This document shows positions 1 through 13,200 of a DNA stretch of 64,000 nt, one piece after another. Position 1 is the stretch's first letter. The number at the start of each line of letters is the position of its first letter. The DNA lies in assembly GCF_932526225.1 (NCBI RefSeq), contig NC_064036.1:1488001-1552000 (forward strand), in the 5' to 3' direction. The notes below the pieces were generated by a model. It ran no database searches and was not told where the DNA came from. It worked only from the letters and a program-made list of their open reading frames with translations. Origin of the DNA: Nematostella vectensis. Taxonomy: Eukaryota; Cnidaria; Anthozoa; Actiniaria; Edwardsiidae. The translations under genes were made by a program, and so were the position numbers.

Positions 1-880
1 TTAGGCCTGGTAAAACAACAAGCAATAAGGGGTGTGGCTTGACCCCCTGTTAGGCCTGGTGAAACAACAAGCAATAAGGGGTGCAGCTAGACCCCCTGTT
101 AGGCCTGGTAAAACAACAAGCAATGAGAGGTGTGGCTAGACCCCCTGTTAGACCTGGTGAAACAACAAGCAATGAGAGATGTGGCTAGACCCCCTGTTAG
201 ACCTGGAGAAACAACAAGCAATAAGGGGTGTGGCTAGACCCCCTGTTAGACCTGGTAAAACAACAAGCAATAAGGGGTGTGGCTTGACCCGCTGTTAGAC
301 CTGGTGAAACAACAAGCAATGAGAGGTGTGGCTAGACCCCCTGTTACGCCTGGTGAAACAACAAGCAATGAGAGATGTGGCTAGACCCCCTGTTAGACCT
401 GGTAAAACAACAAGCAATAACGGGTGTGGCTAGACCCCTTGTTAGGCCTGGTGAAACAACAAGCAATGAGAGATGTGGCTAGACCCCCTGTTAGGCCTGG
501 TGAAACAACAAGCAATGAGAGGTGTGGCTACACCCCCTGTTAGGCCTGGTGAAACAACAAGCAATGAGAGGTGTGGCTATACCCCCTGTTAGGCCTGGTG
601 AAACAACAAGCAATGAGAGGTGTGGCTAGACCCCCTGTTAGACCTGGTAAAACAACAAGCAATGAGAGATGTGGCTAGACCCCCTGTTAGACCTGGAGAA
701 GGGGTGTGGCTTGACCCCCTGTTAGACCTGGAGAAATAACAAGCAATAAGGGGTGTGGCTTGACACGCTGTTAGACCTGGAAAACAACAAGCAATAAGGG
801 GTGTGGCTAGACCCCCTATTAGACCTGGAAAACAACAAGCAATAAGGGGTGTGGCTATACACCCTTTTAAACCTGGCAAG
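1..880. repeat. 49-bp minisatellite, about 18 copies
   Basis: Tandem units of 49 bp run from the first base of the window, so the true left edge lies outside it. Each unit carries a segment like CAACAAGCAATRAG followed by GGTGTGGCT and ACCCCCTG. Copies differ by single substitutions, and a few units near 700-850 are shortened. The reading frame on the minus strand at 589-936 is only this repeat translated and is not taken as a gene. Confidence 0.95.
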
Positions 881-953
881 AGAGAGCGAATAATGATGGT
901 TATATATACAGGCAGATTAGGCTTTGCCCACCACACCTAAGAAAGTCAGTTCT

Positions 954-2836
954 TTACCATTTTATTGTTTCTACCAAAAAGAAATGTACAGGGAAGGGGA
1001 GAAGAAGTATACCTAAAATAGTAGCCCCAGCTACTGCACCGAACCCGATGAGTAGATTGCGCTTAAGTTTCCTTCTCTTTTCTTCTTTTTTACGTATTTC
1101 TTCTTCAGCTCTGAAAAACAAACATTTTTACATAACACTTCTTGATAACATAGCTACAGCTAGCTTGGCAGGGTTTTTGAAAAACAATTTTGATAAAAAA
1201 ACTGATTTTGCAAATAAAAGCAAATAGACAAATAATTTATACGACAAGACAAGAAAACATGAGACACAAAAAAACACACTAAACAACTGAAAAAAGAAAC
1301 AGAACCTGTGAGACAATAAGTTAATTGCATGCATTTAAGAGGTGCGTAAGACTTACAATTCTTCCTCAGTCTTTTTAGCACTAAGCTCAACTACCAGTTC
1401 ATCTTCAACATCTACAATGTCGTCTAGTCTAGCATTCAACTCTTCTGCCACTCGTACAGCCAGCATACGAGTTCGTGCATCGTATACACCTTATTCAACA
1501 ATAAAAATGTTATCCACTGTTAGAGACACCTTGAGGAGAGTAGAATGACGAGAAGAGGCATACCCAATTTTTTTTTTTTTGGGGGGGGGGTCATCATTTC
1601 CCAAAATGGGACAAGTAATAGTTAAGCAAAACCTGTATCTGTGATAGTAAGCAAAACCTGTATCTGCCTCAGTAATGGTTACACAAAAAGGCTTATTCTT
1701 CCATAAAATTAAAATCACATGATTGGAAAAAAATCAAAGAAGCACAAACCTGTACGCAAGGAGAACACAATCAAATCCTGTAAAAGCATATACAAATATT
1801 GTTAACAATAAGAACAACAAGAGGTGGAGAAATTGCATACAGGGTAGAAATGAAAAGGACAATACGCAATTTAAAAAAAAAATGTCACCTGATGATAAAT
1901 AACTTGCCAAGTAAAATATTTAATAATCTGTGGGAGCAAGGGAGCAAAGGGGGGCTATTCTTATACCAACCTCCCACCTTGAGAAAGGTGAAAACCCTAG
2001 CCACGCCCTGGATTAAACCCTGCCCTTTACTGAGAACGGCAACCACCCTGCCATGCCCCTAGGCTACACCCCATCCGAACTTGGGAATGGTAGAATACCC
2101 TAGCTATGTCCTTGGATTGGACCACACCCTTCCTTGGGAATGGTAAATACCCAGACCACGTCCCTGGGTTGGACCCTATTCTATCTTGGGAATTGTAAGT
2201 ATCCTGACCATGCCGCTGGGTTAGACTCTACCCTACCTTAAGAATGGTGACTACCCAGTTTGCCCTCTCTCCTAATTCTAATATTAGAATACTGACAGCT
2301 GACTCTATTTCGGATTCTATGTTATCATATTCCTCGCAGTTATCAATCCTTTCTGCTATGTAAGAGTGTAAATCTGAAAAAGAAAAATTATGTTATTTGT
2401 GACATCATGAAATCCAAAAGCACTAAGTGTCCACAAATTAGATAGCGATAATGTACATACAGTAGATGTGGTCACTCTATTGCAAATGCACTTTCTTTCT
2501 TGAAAACAAGGTTGACATAAGTTTTAGAACAGCATTTTCTCTATATTTGCAATCTTCATGTAGACAGTAAATGACTTCAATGGAAATTTGGAATAATCAT
2601 AAATGTATGTCTTTTATGATGATGTTTGCATTGAATTGCTTTATCTCTTTAATAATAAATAGATGATACCTTTGTTATCAGGGGCAATGTTCTTGAGTAA
2701 TTCACAAGTAATTGATCTAATCCAATTCCTGAAAAGATTTATATTATATTCTATTATTTATATCGTCAAGCAACAACAATGACAGTCAGGGCATACTTGT
2801 ACCTGCGGTCGGTTAAATTTAATATTTGCAGACTTT
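954..2836 (-). CDS. Unrecognised multi-exon gene, 3' part; C-terminal charged helix plus membrane segment
   Basis: I do not recognise this protein. Six minus-strand exons join with matching phases: 2836-2803, 2728-2670, 2373-2255, 1777-1750, 1489-1357 and 1110-954 (stop TAA). Donors include GTACAAG, GTATCA and GTAAGT; acceptors are pyrimidine-rich and end in TTTTCAG or similar. The upstream part reads as amphipathic helix (NWIRSITCELLKNIAPDNK, then an acidic stretch). The end is a Lys/Glu-rich helix (EEIRKKEEKRRKLKR) followed directly by one hydrophobic segment (LLIGFGAVAGATILGILLL) and a short tail ending in TIKW. This architecture suggests a membrane-anchored protein with its bulk on one side. 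The 28-nt exon 1777-1750 has the weakest splice sites and is the least certain piece. The first exon may be the one at 4538-4361. Confidence 0.55.
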
Positions 2837-2839
2837 CTA

Positions 2840-3230
2840 AAACAACCATTTAAAAAAGAATTAAAAGAAGAAGATTTTGGAGTTTTATTTTGCCAAGAAA
2901 ACCCAGACTTTGTTATCCTTTGGATGCATTTTGGAAAATATTGACACAGAGGACCATGACGAGTGGGAAAGTATGCCTACAGGAAGACTAGCCCAACAGC
3001 ATAATCACCAATCAAATAGGTGATCTAGAGGGGCTATGCAAAGCCGCAGAGCTTATTTGATTAAAAAATCACTGTTATCTCAGTGCCTAATTTTCCAGTG
3101 CGAGGGTTTGTGGGGGTTGCAACCCCACCTATAAGAGAGAAAAAATGCAACCCAAACAGTCCATTTCTGGTGTTGCTGCATAGGCCAAGGGAGCATGGCA
3201 GAATGTATTCCTACTTAACATGGGATTGGT
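2840..3230. other. Non-coding stretch, no gene seen
   Basis: AT-rich sequence with a short open frame on the plus strand around 2900-3045 that has no recognisable product. Nothing else is supported. Confidence 0.4.
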
Positions 3231-3231
3231 A

Positions 3232-3722
3232 TCATTACGAAAATAAATGCATCATGTGTGTTTGTTTTGTAAGGGAAGATAACAGTTGTGCTGTTGGGGG
3301 TGTAGGGTTCGGATTATGAAGTGTTTGTCAACAGGGTCTTTGTTTGTATAATGCCTGAATCCTTTCTGAGGATAGAGAGTTACAGTAGAAGTGACAGGGA
3401 GTGAAACTGGAACTCTTGTATGTAGTGATGCATGTAGTTTGTTGCTATGCCAAATCGCAACCTTGCAACTGCATGCTCTATTCAAACTTCTAGTGCGCCT
3501 GTTTTTAAACTCAGATTCTTTTGTCGGCACTTGTGCCGACGCTACATGTATCCTATATTTTTGGGCGGTCTGTAACCAATGAAATGAACAAAGACCATGT
3601 TGACAAACATAATCCACTTCATAACGCGAGCCCCACACCCCCAACAGCGCAACTGATGACTCCCCTGACAAAACAAACACACAAATGAGGTGTTGCAGAA
3701 CAAAGTGGTTTATTTTTGTAAT
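3232..3722. mobile_element. Foldback (MITE-like) element, family A
   Basis: Roughly 120-bp arms at 3232-3352 and 3590-3722 are imperfect inverted copies of each other. Both contain GTGTGTTTGTTTTGT, GCTGTTGGGGGTGT and TTATGAAGTG in mirrored order. About 240 bp of unrelated sequence separates them. A third, partial copy lies at 50455-50590 inside a P3H intron. No transposase is present, so this is a non-autonomous foldback. Target duplications were not identified. Confidence 0.7.
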
Positions 3723-4360
3723 AATATCGATCGTGCGTTAAATAGGAACACATTTTACCCTCCTCCTTTGCATGAGCCCCTGTCTTTCCTGAATATTAAA
3801 TGCATAATGAATTATCAGGTGCATTGTTTGAACAGAGCTGTCTACAAAATTTGATACAATGCATCTCATATTGGATTATTAATTCATGCGAAATAAACTA
3901 GCATGTTGCACTTCAAGCAAGATAAAAAAATTGATTGTTCAGGTTTAGGAAATCGAATATATGTTGGAACACATTTAGTAACATTGAACTAAGGTTTTTA
4001 AAATAAAAAAAGGCGCAAAACATGTAGTCAAATTGTAAATATATATATATAGTAAGTGGCGATAAAACATTTTAATTAAAATTATTTACTACCTTACGTT
4101 TAAAAGAGAATACAAAATAACATAATCATGGACTGATGAATGGTTTTGAGTCTTCAGGGTAACTTTCTTTGGCTTCATGAACACTGAATTAAGCACTAAA
4201 CAATGCTTATTAATGTTTAAGCTATATATAAAATTCAATATTACGATTTACGGTACAGCTGCAACATGCTGTGACTAAAACTCGTTTAGTGAATGAAATA
4301 TAATTATTATGAAATAGTTTTTTAAACACCAGCTGGCCCCCGAACGTAACTGAACTCACC

Positions 4361-4538
4361 TTTCGGGTTTTGTCGGATAAAGTCCGATCAAAATCAGGCA
4401 GCAAAGTCTGGCATAAGCGGATCTACCGGAGATTGTGAGCGCTTTGAGGACAGGGTCTTCTGCGCTTGTAGGAGAAGGAGATTCTCCGTTTTTCTGTTTT
4501 TCTTCTATATCACAATCACAACGTTCGCCGTCCTCCAT
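4361..4538 (-). CDS. Candidate first coding exon of the unrecognised minus-strand gene
   Basis: An ATG at about 4538 (minus) opens 59 codons beginning MEDGERCDCDIEEKQKN and ends at a strong donor, AAAG then GTGAGT, near 4361. Acidic and Ser/Pro-rich residues are followed by a hydrophobic stretch (YARLCCLILIGLY). The exon ends in phase 2. A candidate next exon behind TAATTCAG near 4180 starts in the right phase but runs into a stop soon. Linking this exon to the 954-2836 gene rests only on strand and proximity; it could be a separate gene. Confidence 0.4.
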
Positions 4539-4599
4539 TTTGTTTTCCACACACCGCCACAGGGTTACCGTCTGCAAATGTCTCAATTAATCATTCGGA

Positions 4600-5540
4600 C
4601 TAGTCTACCTCAACGGACACGGACCGCGGAGTCCCTGCTACCTATTGCCTATCCGGCTTTCATTCAGGGTTATTCGGAAAAGCTTTGTTTTCGAATATTG
4701 GGATCCCTGTGGTGCGCGCGAAGGCTGAGGTGCGCTAACATTTTTCTTTTCTTTTTTGTGCTGGACTAATCTTTTTATTATTGTTTTACTGTTTTTAAAT
4801 ATTTATTCTGTCCGGATATTTTGTTTTTTGATCTTGGTTAAGTAGGTTTTGTTTATGCTGGCATTTTCTTTGTCAAACCACTTGTTCTGCCCGCAATTTG
4901 CAACGGTATAGATAGATAAACCCAGCCCAACAAAAATACTATCATATCGGGCAAATGTTTTTGATTGGCTGAGCAGTAGTATGACGTCTTTAATCTGCAC
5001 TACCTGGGCTTGTAAACTTGAGCGCCGCCATTATTATTGGAAAGCAAAACATGAAAGAAAGACCATGAAAACTGTTTGAAATAAGTGTATATAAGTACCT
5101 TCAATTTTGGGAGAAAAAGGACATAACAATACAAAGCGGTTCTAATTGTATAAAGAAGCACAGTTTCTTTTGGTCTGCTTGGAAAACACACAAGTCTTAT
5201 TATTTCTAAAAATATAATCTATCGAATCTAAAAAAAAGTATAAAAATCCGATTATTTTAATTTTGATATAAAGTGGAACGGATGTCCAGGGGCTGCACTA
5301 ACCGCGTAGACCACGATTCATCCAAAAATCCTAAACATTTGTATCTGTTTTATTTGGAAGGGAAGTAACCTTTTGGCGAACTGGAGATCGGACTGGCGAA
5401 CTGGAGATCGATCGGTTGTATAATACACACGCTTGCTGCACCCATTATTTCACCCCCCCCCTCCCTCTTCCCCGTCCTCCAGCTTTTCTCGAATCTTGAT
5501 GCCTTAGAAAGACTGTATTTGTGATCCCTGAGGTTGGACA
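4600..5540. other. Intergenic stretch, no gene seen
   Basis: AT-rich DNA with homopolymer runs. Short frames on both strands have no splice or similarity support. Confidence 0.4.
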
Positions 5541-5835
5541 TGATCCCTGTAATTGGATATATGAGCCCTGTTATAGGATATATGAGCCTTGTTATAGGAC
5601 ATATGAGCCTTGTTATAGGATATATGAGCCCTGTTATAGGATATATGAGCCCTGTAATAGGATATATGAGCCCTGTTATAGGATAAATGAGCCCTGTTAT
5701 AGGATATATGAGCCCTGTTATAGGATATATGAGCCCTGTAATAGGATATATGAGCCCTGTAATAGGATATATGAGCCCTGGAATTGGATATTTGAGAGAC
5801 CGGTGATTTGATAAATGAGCCTTGTTATAGGATAT
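5541..5835. repeat. 21-bp minisatellite, about 13 copies
   Basis: Units read GAGCCCTGTTATAGGATATA plus one base. The length is a multiple of three, so one frame stays open as a seven-residue repeat; this is treated as an artefact. The last copies are degenerate. Confidence 0.95.
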
Positions 5836-5839
5836 TAAC

Positions 5840-8800
5840 TTGATGGCAAGTTAATAAATGGCGGGAATTTGTTGACGTTATCCCAGAAAAGCCCATAAAA
5901 AAATGGTAAAAAAATAATAAAAGAGAGCACAATGTTTCTTTTTCAAGGGGGTAAAAAATTCATTCTATCAAATTGGTTTTCTCTTTCTCGATCATTTCCC
6001 CCGCAGCAAGCAATTCCAAAAAATAGCCATTGGCGAGAACTTGGGGTATTCATTCTGGCGACCTTTACAAGATTGAGCTATGATACACAAGTCAGAATCA
6101 GGCTGGTAAAGTGGGAAGTATGGATCACGTTTCACGGACCGGGCAAAATGGCTTTTCACGTTTCACGAACCGGAAAATGGCCTTTTAAATCGTTAAATCA
6201 CGTTTCACGGACGTCGAAATGGACGATTTCACGTTTCTCGTAGGGTGAAAAATGGCCAAACCTCGTTTCACGAAAATACCCTTCACCACCCTTAAGAATA
6301 CGAACCTGCCTGCTTCATTATCTTTCTATGTTACAAGATTGAGCTATGATACACAAGAATACGAACCTGCCTGCTTCATTATCTTTCCATGTAAGCCCTC
6401 TGGTCTTCTACCGTGACTGATAAAAGTAGGGATTAGTATCCTATTTTTAATTTTTTAGCGTTTCTTCGAGTTTCTTCCTGATTAGATAAAGCAGAAACAC
6501 GATTTAAAATAATAACATTTTATTGGCGGACCTCTGAATAGCTGGTTTGATGTTATTTGGTGTCTTTAAACCAGTACCTTTTTCTATCAAACAATAGTTC
6601 AATTTTAATAGAACTAAACACAATGGTTAAAAAATTATGCGATAGAGAGTCCGCTGAATCAGACGGTAGAATTCGTTTAACCAAGACTGAAAACAGTACC
6701 TCCCCCCCTCCCCCCTAGTTTCTTACAACAAATAAAGTGAAACACTGCGGTACCTAATCAGCAGTATCCAAACCTCTGAACAGTGCTTTGCGGTTCCTTC
6801 ATCTCACCTCATGCTGCCTCAGCGTAAGTTGACAGTTGGCTCCCCTCCTGCGCGGAGCTTTCTGTTTACTTTGCAGTCTATTCATCGCAAGAAAGGAGGT
6901 TTTGTTTGTGGGTGTAGAGCTTGCATGTTTTCTTTTTCAGTTGCTATTTATGTTGATAAGGATTTAGATTTAGTTATCGCATGTTTTTTAATATTACAGT
7001 CAGTATGGAATTATAGCGATTTTCGCGCGCTATGAAACGGATATTTCGAATTTCGCTTCGCGGGCGAGTGTCAAAGTCAGAGTCAATGTCAGACGCTTTT
7101 CGGCAATATTTTAAATATAACATTTTGAAACAATGTTTTCTGATTTTATCCAACTGGACCTCAGGGTCGATGAACAGCGGCAGGATATATTTAACCTGAA
7201 AACACAACAGAACTACCTAAGAGTGGACCTGTAGATAGACACCCCTGAAATCTTTGTTCGCGAGGCAAAAGAATACCTAAGTCTTCCTCAAACCCTAAAA
7301 GAACGTTGTCAATATAAGCATGCTGGATACCATAAAATCATATCGAAATCACTTGAACAGAAACTTTCAAAACTCAAAAATTTCAAAACTCGGACTGTAG
7401 ATGTCCTGTTAGCTAAGAGGTCTTTAGACAGTAGTGTACTTCCACTACTGTGGATGGGAAAATGACGTGATTGTTCACTGTCGCTGAGGTCGTTGTCGTT
7501 ATTGAGTAATTTTCTCCGTCGCAATCGAGATCTAGGCGACAGTCTAGTAACACAGAAACCATTTCCTTGATTTGTTGACAAGTCATGGGAGCAAAGTTCA
7601 GGTTATCGGGGTTGAATAAGGCCAAAAGGAACGAAAAAACAGTCTGAGTTAGCAGGGAATGCGAGTTAGCCAAGTTCTAGGAGCCGAGAAAAATGACTGA
7701 AAACTAGGTCCAAGTCGAGTAAAAATCAAACTTAGTTGACACAGGCTTACCCTGCTGTTATCACCAGAATTATTTCCCGTAAATGATCTATTTCAAAATA
7801 AAAGTCGAATGGAATCTCATAAATTTGTTTTTGATATCAATACATTTTTTTTACCATTTATTGACATGACATGAAAGACACAACAGACACTGTTAACTCC
7901 AAAGAAATAAGAAAAAAACCGTGTGGGCGGGTGGTCGGAAAAGGTGAATTTTTGTATAAATTTTTTTGTGTGTCTGGTTTGGCTGCACGCATTTTTTTGT
8001 TTTGTTTTTTATCGAGTATGAATTCCCCCCCCCCCCCTTCACTTTTGTAATGGTCCATCCCTAAATTGAAAAGAGTTCTAGATGGGTACAGTGACCTATT
8101 TCCTGAGCTCAGGATGCTATTCTAATTGCTCAAATAGCCGCCGGGGGTGCGTGAACAACTCCTCGGTGGGGTGGGAGGATGCGTAGGTGCTAGATCGTTG
8201 ACTCAGGACTCAGCTCAATGGTGTACAAAAAGCAAAAAATAATAAATAATAAATAGAAAGGTGCGTTCATGCTTTTCACAAACAACAGATAATTGACAAT
8301 ATAGGAGGGGGTTAAGTCAACAAAGGCAGCAAAAAGCGTGCCAAGATTGGCAAGTTAACAATCTCCTTGAAATGCTTTCTTCAGTAATGCTGAAGACAGA
8401 AACAGCAAAATGCTAATTAAACGTGTTACCAAACTCGACATCAAGTGACGCGTGACTCGATTCAGTTCGTGGGTAAATACTGACTTGGGCTTACAGAATA
8501 CATACCCGAATATAATTGGCCCAAAACGTCGTAACATCCTATCAGATGGGATGTGATTGGCTCAAAATGTCATAATATCCATCTGATAGCCTGTGGAAAT
8601 AACCGGAAGTCAACAGCCGGAACGGCATATTCAGTAATAAGCATTAGCGTGTTTACGCTTCAAATTGATCTTAAAAACACTCTTAAACCAAACACACGCT
8701 ATCCCAAATATCATTCGTATAAACCCGCCCATACCAATCAACAGAAGTACCAAGTACAGAAAGGATCTTCAGAATGTCGAGAAAAAGGTGACAAGCTTTA

Positions 8801-9962
8801 GACGTAGGCGCGGTTTGATGTTTTGAAGTTTAGAGTTTCACAAGGTGAGGAACTAGTTGATAATGTGCCCAGCAACGCTACAAGGAGATTACTCTCGTTA
8901 AGAAATACTCGCCATGTGTCCAAACCATGTAATCCCAAGTTATAACTCTAATTTGCTGGAGTTTATACTCCCTAAAAAAATATATGCCGCTATATAATTA
9001 TTACCATTGTGAGATCAATAAGGAAGGCAAACTCTTTCCCGCAAGAACTCTCGGTAACTCGCTCGGTAACTCGCTGTTTTAAATCATTATTCTCGGCCCA
9101 TGTATAAAACGGATAATTTAGAGAATAATGTGTATAAATTTCTAAATTTTGACCATTAATGCTCTCGTGGGAATGCAAAGAGAGGCTGCTACGAGTCAGT
9201 GAGTTTTTAAATAAGTAACAACATCAACACAAACATATTAATCAAAAGGAAGGTCAAAATACAGTGGCGGGAAAAGGAACGATGTTTATTTTTTTTAAAA
9301 CCCTGGGGCATAATCTGATTACTGCGATATAGCATAGGTAAGCAGTCCTTAACGTACTAAACCGTACTTTTAATTTAAAAGAAACTGTGTTTGATCAATT
9401 CAGGGTCCGTCATGACAACATGTTTTAACATGTTGTTTAACATTAAAATGATCATTTGAGCCAAAAAGTTAACAATCATAAAAATGTTGTGCACATGAGT
9501 GTATTCAGATTTAGCATAAACAATTCCCGTTTAATAATAAAACAAATTTGCCAGAAGAGAGTTTTTATCTGAGCCAGCAATCAAGCCTTGTAATACCTTT
9601 AATCTATCATCTTTGATCTACATGCATTGATAAAAATCACAATCATATAAAACAGGTCAGCCCGTTCTCCTTATTGTGTGCGCAAAACAAATGATCGTAT
9701 TTCTCATCACGATAAAACTTCACTGTGTTTCTGTTGCTAAGGTGATCGTAGGTCCTGAAGGCACCTCTGGGTAACAAATAGGATCTGCTCATAACACTGC
9801 TTATTGAACGTTATTATAATACAGAGAGATCCAGCGTTTTGAACCTCATGGAATTTAAACTTTTCGTGCCTTTGTGGTTTATTGAGCTTCAACAGAAAAA
9901 AAACGTTTTACTTATAACTTATTACAATGGATGGTCATTAATTACCAGACAAGATTGTGTTC
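5840..9962. other. Intergenic region with small duplicated blocks, no supported gene
   Basis: The region contains degenerate repeats of CACGTTTCACGGA (6128-6270). A block ACAAGATTGAGCTATGATAC occurs at about 6067 and 6333, and AATACGAACCTGCCTGCTTC occurs at about 6296 and 6357. Near 8540-8590, CTATCAGATGG and CCATCTGATAG form an inverted pair. No exon chain could be built. Short frames, for example 7309-7673, lack start, splice or similarity support. Confidence 0.4.
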
Positions 9963-9967
9963 GTGTT
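9963..9967. other. Target-site duplication GTGTT, left
   Basis: GTGTT directly precedes the 5' LTR and recurs at 15313-15317 directly after the 3' LTR. A 5-bp duplication is the expected size for Ty3/gypsy integrases. Confidence 0.9.
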
Positions 9968-10216
9968 TGAAGAGTGTGTGACGCTGGCCGCTAGGGCCTA
10001 GGTCTTATGTAAGACCGCTGACCGGCTCAGAAGAGAGCAGCCGGCCATCTTGTTTTGAACATTATTCATGTAAGTCCTACGCGTTCATTTGTTATATCCT
10101 AGTTACCGTTATTTGTAATCCTCAGTTTAATTATAATCCTTGATTTATTGTATTGCCATAGGACTTCCTCATCTTTGTCAATAAAACCAATTGAACATCG
10201 AGGAGTATTTTCTTCA
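9968..10216 (+). repeat. 5' LTR of Ty3/gypsy element (249 bp)
   Basis: The LTR starts TGAAGAG and ends TTTTCTTCA, giving TGAAGA/TCTTCA inverted termini with the canonical TG..CA. It has the same length as the copy at 15064-15312 and reads the same by eye. It contains AATAAA near its 3' side, a plausible polyadenylation signal. No obvious TATA box was identified. Confidence 0.95.
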
Positions 10217-10232
10217 TGAGGAAGTCATTATC

Positions 10233-13200
10233 ATGGTGATCGTCGAATGTTCGGTACCCAACTGTGACTTCAAAACACAGGATGTCTCTGATGCAATCGC
10301 CGTAGCGTTACTAAATAACCACGGCCTCGCACATCAAGCACTACCTCCCGCTCCTACTGCCCCACCGCCGGCCCGAGGCCCGAAACTCGACCGACCCAAA
10401 GTGGACATAGGGATCTCTATCGAGGAATGGAACATATTCATGCGCCGATGGGGGGTTTTCCGTTCTGGATCTGGCATCACTGACGCCCAGGCGCCTTTCC
10501 AACTGTTCCAGTGTGCCGGCCCTGACCTCGGGGACAGCCTACTGAAAGCCAACCCAGGAGCCACCTCGTTGCCCTTGCAAGATTTGACCGCAGCCATGCG
10601 CTCGCTAGCTGTCATTCCTATCGCTACATGTGTCCTCCGTACCGAGCTGCTCCAGTTAAAACAGGAACGGGACGAAACCTTTCGTGCATTCGCAGCCAGG
10701 GTGCGGGGAAAAGCGGAAACGTGCGCATACACAGCAGCATGTGCGTGTGGCCAACCCGTTGACTACACCGACCACATCATACGCGACGTCCTTTTAAATG
10801 GCATTTACGACTCAGACATAAGGCGTGAGACTCTGGGCATTACAGATATCTTGACCAACCCGATTAATGACGTCATTGCCTCGGTGGAGAGTAAAGAGAT
10901 GGCTCGCAACGCCCTACCGTCTTCAACCCTGTCCGCGATGTCGTCCTTCCAGCGTAACAAAAACACGCCACCCTCAGACCAGTCACCAAGCGCAGCAGAG
11001 AAATCACGACAGGCCTCCTGTCCTGATTGTAAAGTGTCATTTCACGTCTTCTCAGAAGGATCTCGGGGCTGGAATTCCAAACCTCATCAGGTATGCATCG
11101 ATTGCTACAGAGCCCGTAGGCGCAGAAGGCGACAACCAGCCAAAAGTCAACAGTCCGCCATCGAGTCAGGCCCGATCTCCCAGATCGCATCTCTACGATC
11201 CGGAGCCGTACCTCGCTCTCGTGGTAGACCACAGAACGAGCCCGCCAAACTGGATCACCATATCTTCACCAAGGGGGAGTGGCGACGAGCTCAACTCCGT
11301 GATCATCCGCGGACAAACATCACTATATCGCTCGATACTCCATCAGCTTCGGGAGCCACTTCCCGTCCTCGCGATCACCTCGTAGCTCAGATATCAGCCG
11401 TGGCCGACACTGGTGCCCAGTCCGACCTTTGGTCTCTAGAGGAGTTCCTTGCATGCGGCTTCTCGCGCGATGAACTGCAACCGGTCAACCTCAGCTTGTC
11501 GGCCGCCAACCGGTCTCCAATAGCCATCGACGGTGCTTTCTTCGCTAAACTCTCCACAGCTCCTCCCAACGGTGAGGCCACGTGCTGCCGTTCCATGGTG
11601 TACGTGAGCAGCTCAGTCCGAGCTATGTACCTCTCCTATGAGTCCCTCCTCAACCTCGGTCTTCTATCTACGGACTTCCCGACGAACCCGGTTGGAAGAC
11701 ACGACGGCCGCCGACCTACCCCCCATGGCCGCAGCATACCAGAGCCGCACTCATCCATCAACGCCACCCGTTCCATCAACGGCGGCTGCACAGCACCAAA
11801 CACCCCTTCTGATCCGACCTGTCATTGTCCCCAGCGCACGGTGCCACCACAACGCCCGTCGGAACTGCCATTCCCCTGCACCCCGGAGAACAATGGCCGC
11901 ATGAAAGACTGGCTCCTCGAGAGGTATGCCTCCTCGACGTTCAACACCTGCCCCCATCGTGCGCTCCCGTGCATGGACGGACCACCCATCGAGATACATG
12001 TAGACCCAGCAGCCACACCCAGAGTGTGCCACACCCCGGCCACCATCCCTCTCCACTGGCAGCAAAAGGTATACGACGACCTTCTCCGGGACGAGGCCCT
12101 TGGTGTCATCGAACGAGTGCCTTACGGGGAACCTGTCACATGGTGCCACCGCATGGTTGTGACCCGGAAGCACGACGGCTCACCGCGCCGGACTGTGGAT
12201 CTCTCGCCACTAAACAAATTCTGCCAGCGCGAGACCTTTGCCATGGAGTCTCCCTTCCACCTCGCCCGCCGAATTCCGAAGGACACCTGGAAGACCGTCA
12301 CCGACGCTTGGAACGGCTATCACAGCGTTCCCTTACGCGAGGCAGATCGACACCTGACCACTTTCATTACGCCCTTCGGGCGCTGGCGCTACACCAGGGC
12401 ACCACAAGGATTCCTCTCGTCAGGGGATGGCTACAACCGTCGTTTCGATGCTATCCTATCAGCCTTTGAGCGCAAAGAGCGGTGTGTGGACGACACGATC
12501 CACTATGATACTGACCTAGAACAACACTGGTGGCGATCCATCGACTTCCTTACATGCGTAGGCCAGTCCGGTATAATACTGAACCCCGACAAATTTCAGT
12601 TCGCCGAAAAGTGTGTGGACTTCGCCGGCTTTAGGGTGTCCGACTCAACCATAGAGCCACTCCCTAAGTACCTGGATGCCATCCGTGATTTCCCCACTCC
12701 TGAATCGACGACAGACATCAGAAGCTGGTTCGGTCTGGTCAACCAGGTGGCCAACTACGCCCAATTGCGCGAGACCATGGCGCCGTTTAAGCCATTCCTA
12801 AGCCCACGGTGCAAATTCACCTGGTCACCTGACCTGGAGTCTGCCTTCCAAGAGTCCAAAGAAGCCATAGTTCAGGCAATCCGCGAGGGCGTGGAAATCT
12901 ACGACATGCAGAGGCGCACCTGCCTTCGCCCCGACTGGTCCCGAAGAGGTATTGGTTATTTCCTCCTCCAGCAACACTGTAGCTGCCCCTCTGGTATACC
13001 TGACTGCTGCCCAGGAGGATGGCGGATCACTCTGGCTGGCTCACGCTTCCTCTCCCCAGCCGAACAACGTTACGCAGCCATCGAGGGAGAGGCCCTGGCC
13101 GTTGCCTGGGGTCTCGAGCAAACCCGGTACTTCACACAGGGTTGCGACAACCTTGTGGTAGTCACCGACCACAAGCCTCTAGTCAAAATCTTCGGCGATC

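Noticed and set aside
1-880. CRISPR-like regular repeat
   Set aside because: Repeats are contiguous without spacers and the genome is eukaryotic. The same applies to all other arrays in the window.
2880-3045. Plus-strand open stretch around ILENIDTEDHDEWES
   Set aside because: No start, splice sites or recognisable family; too short to support.
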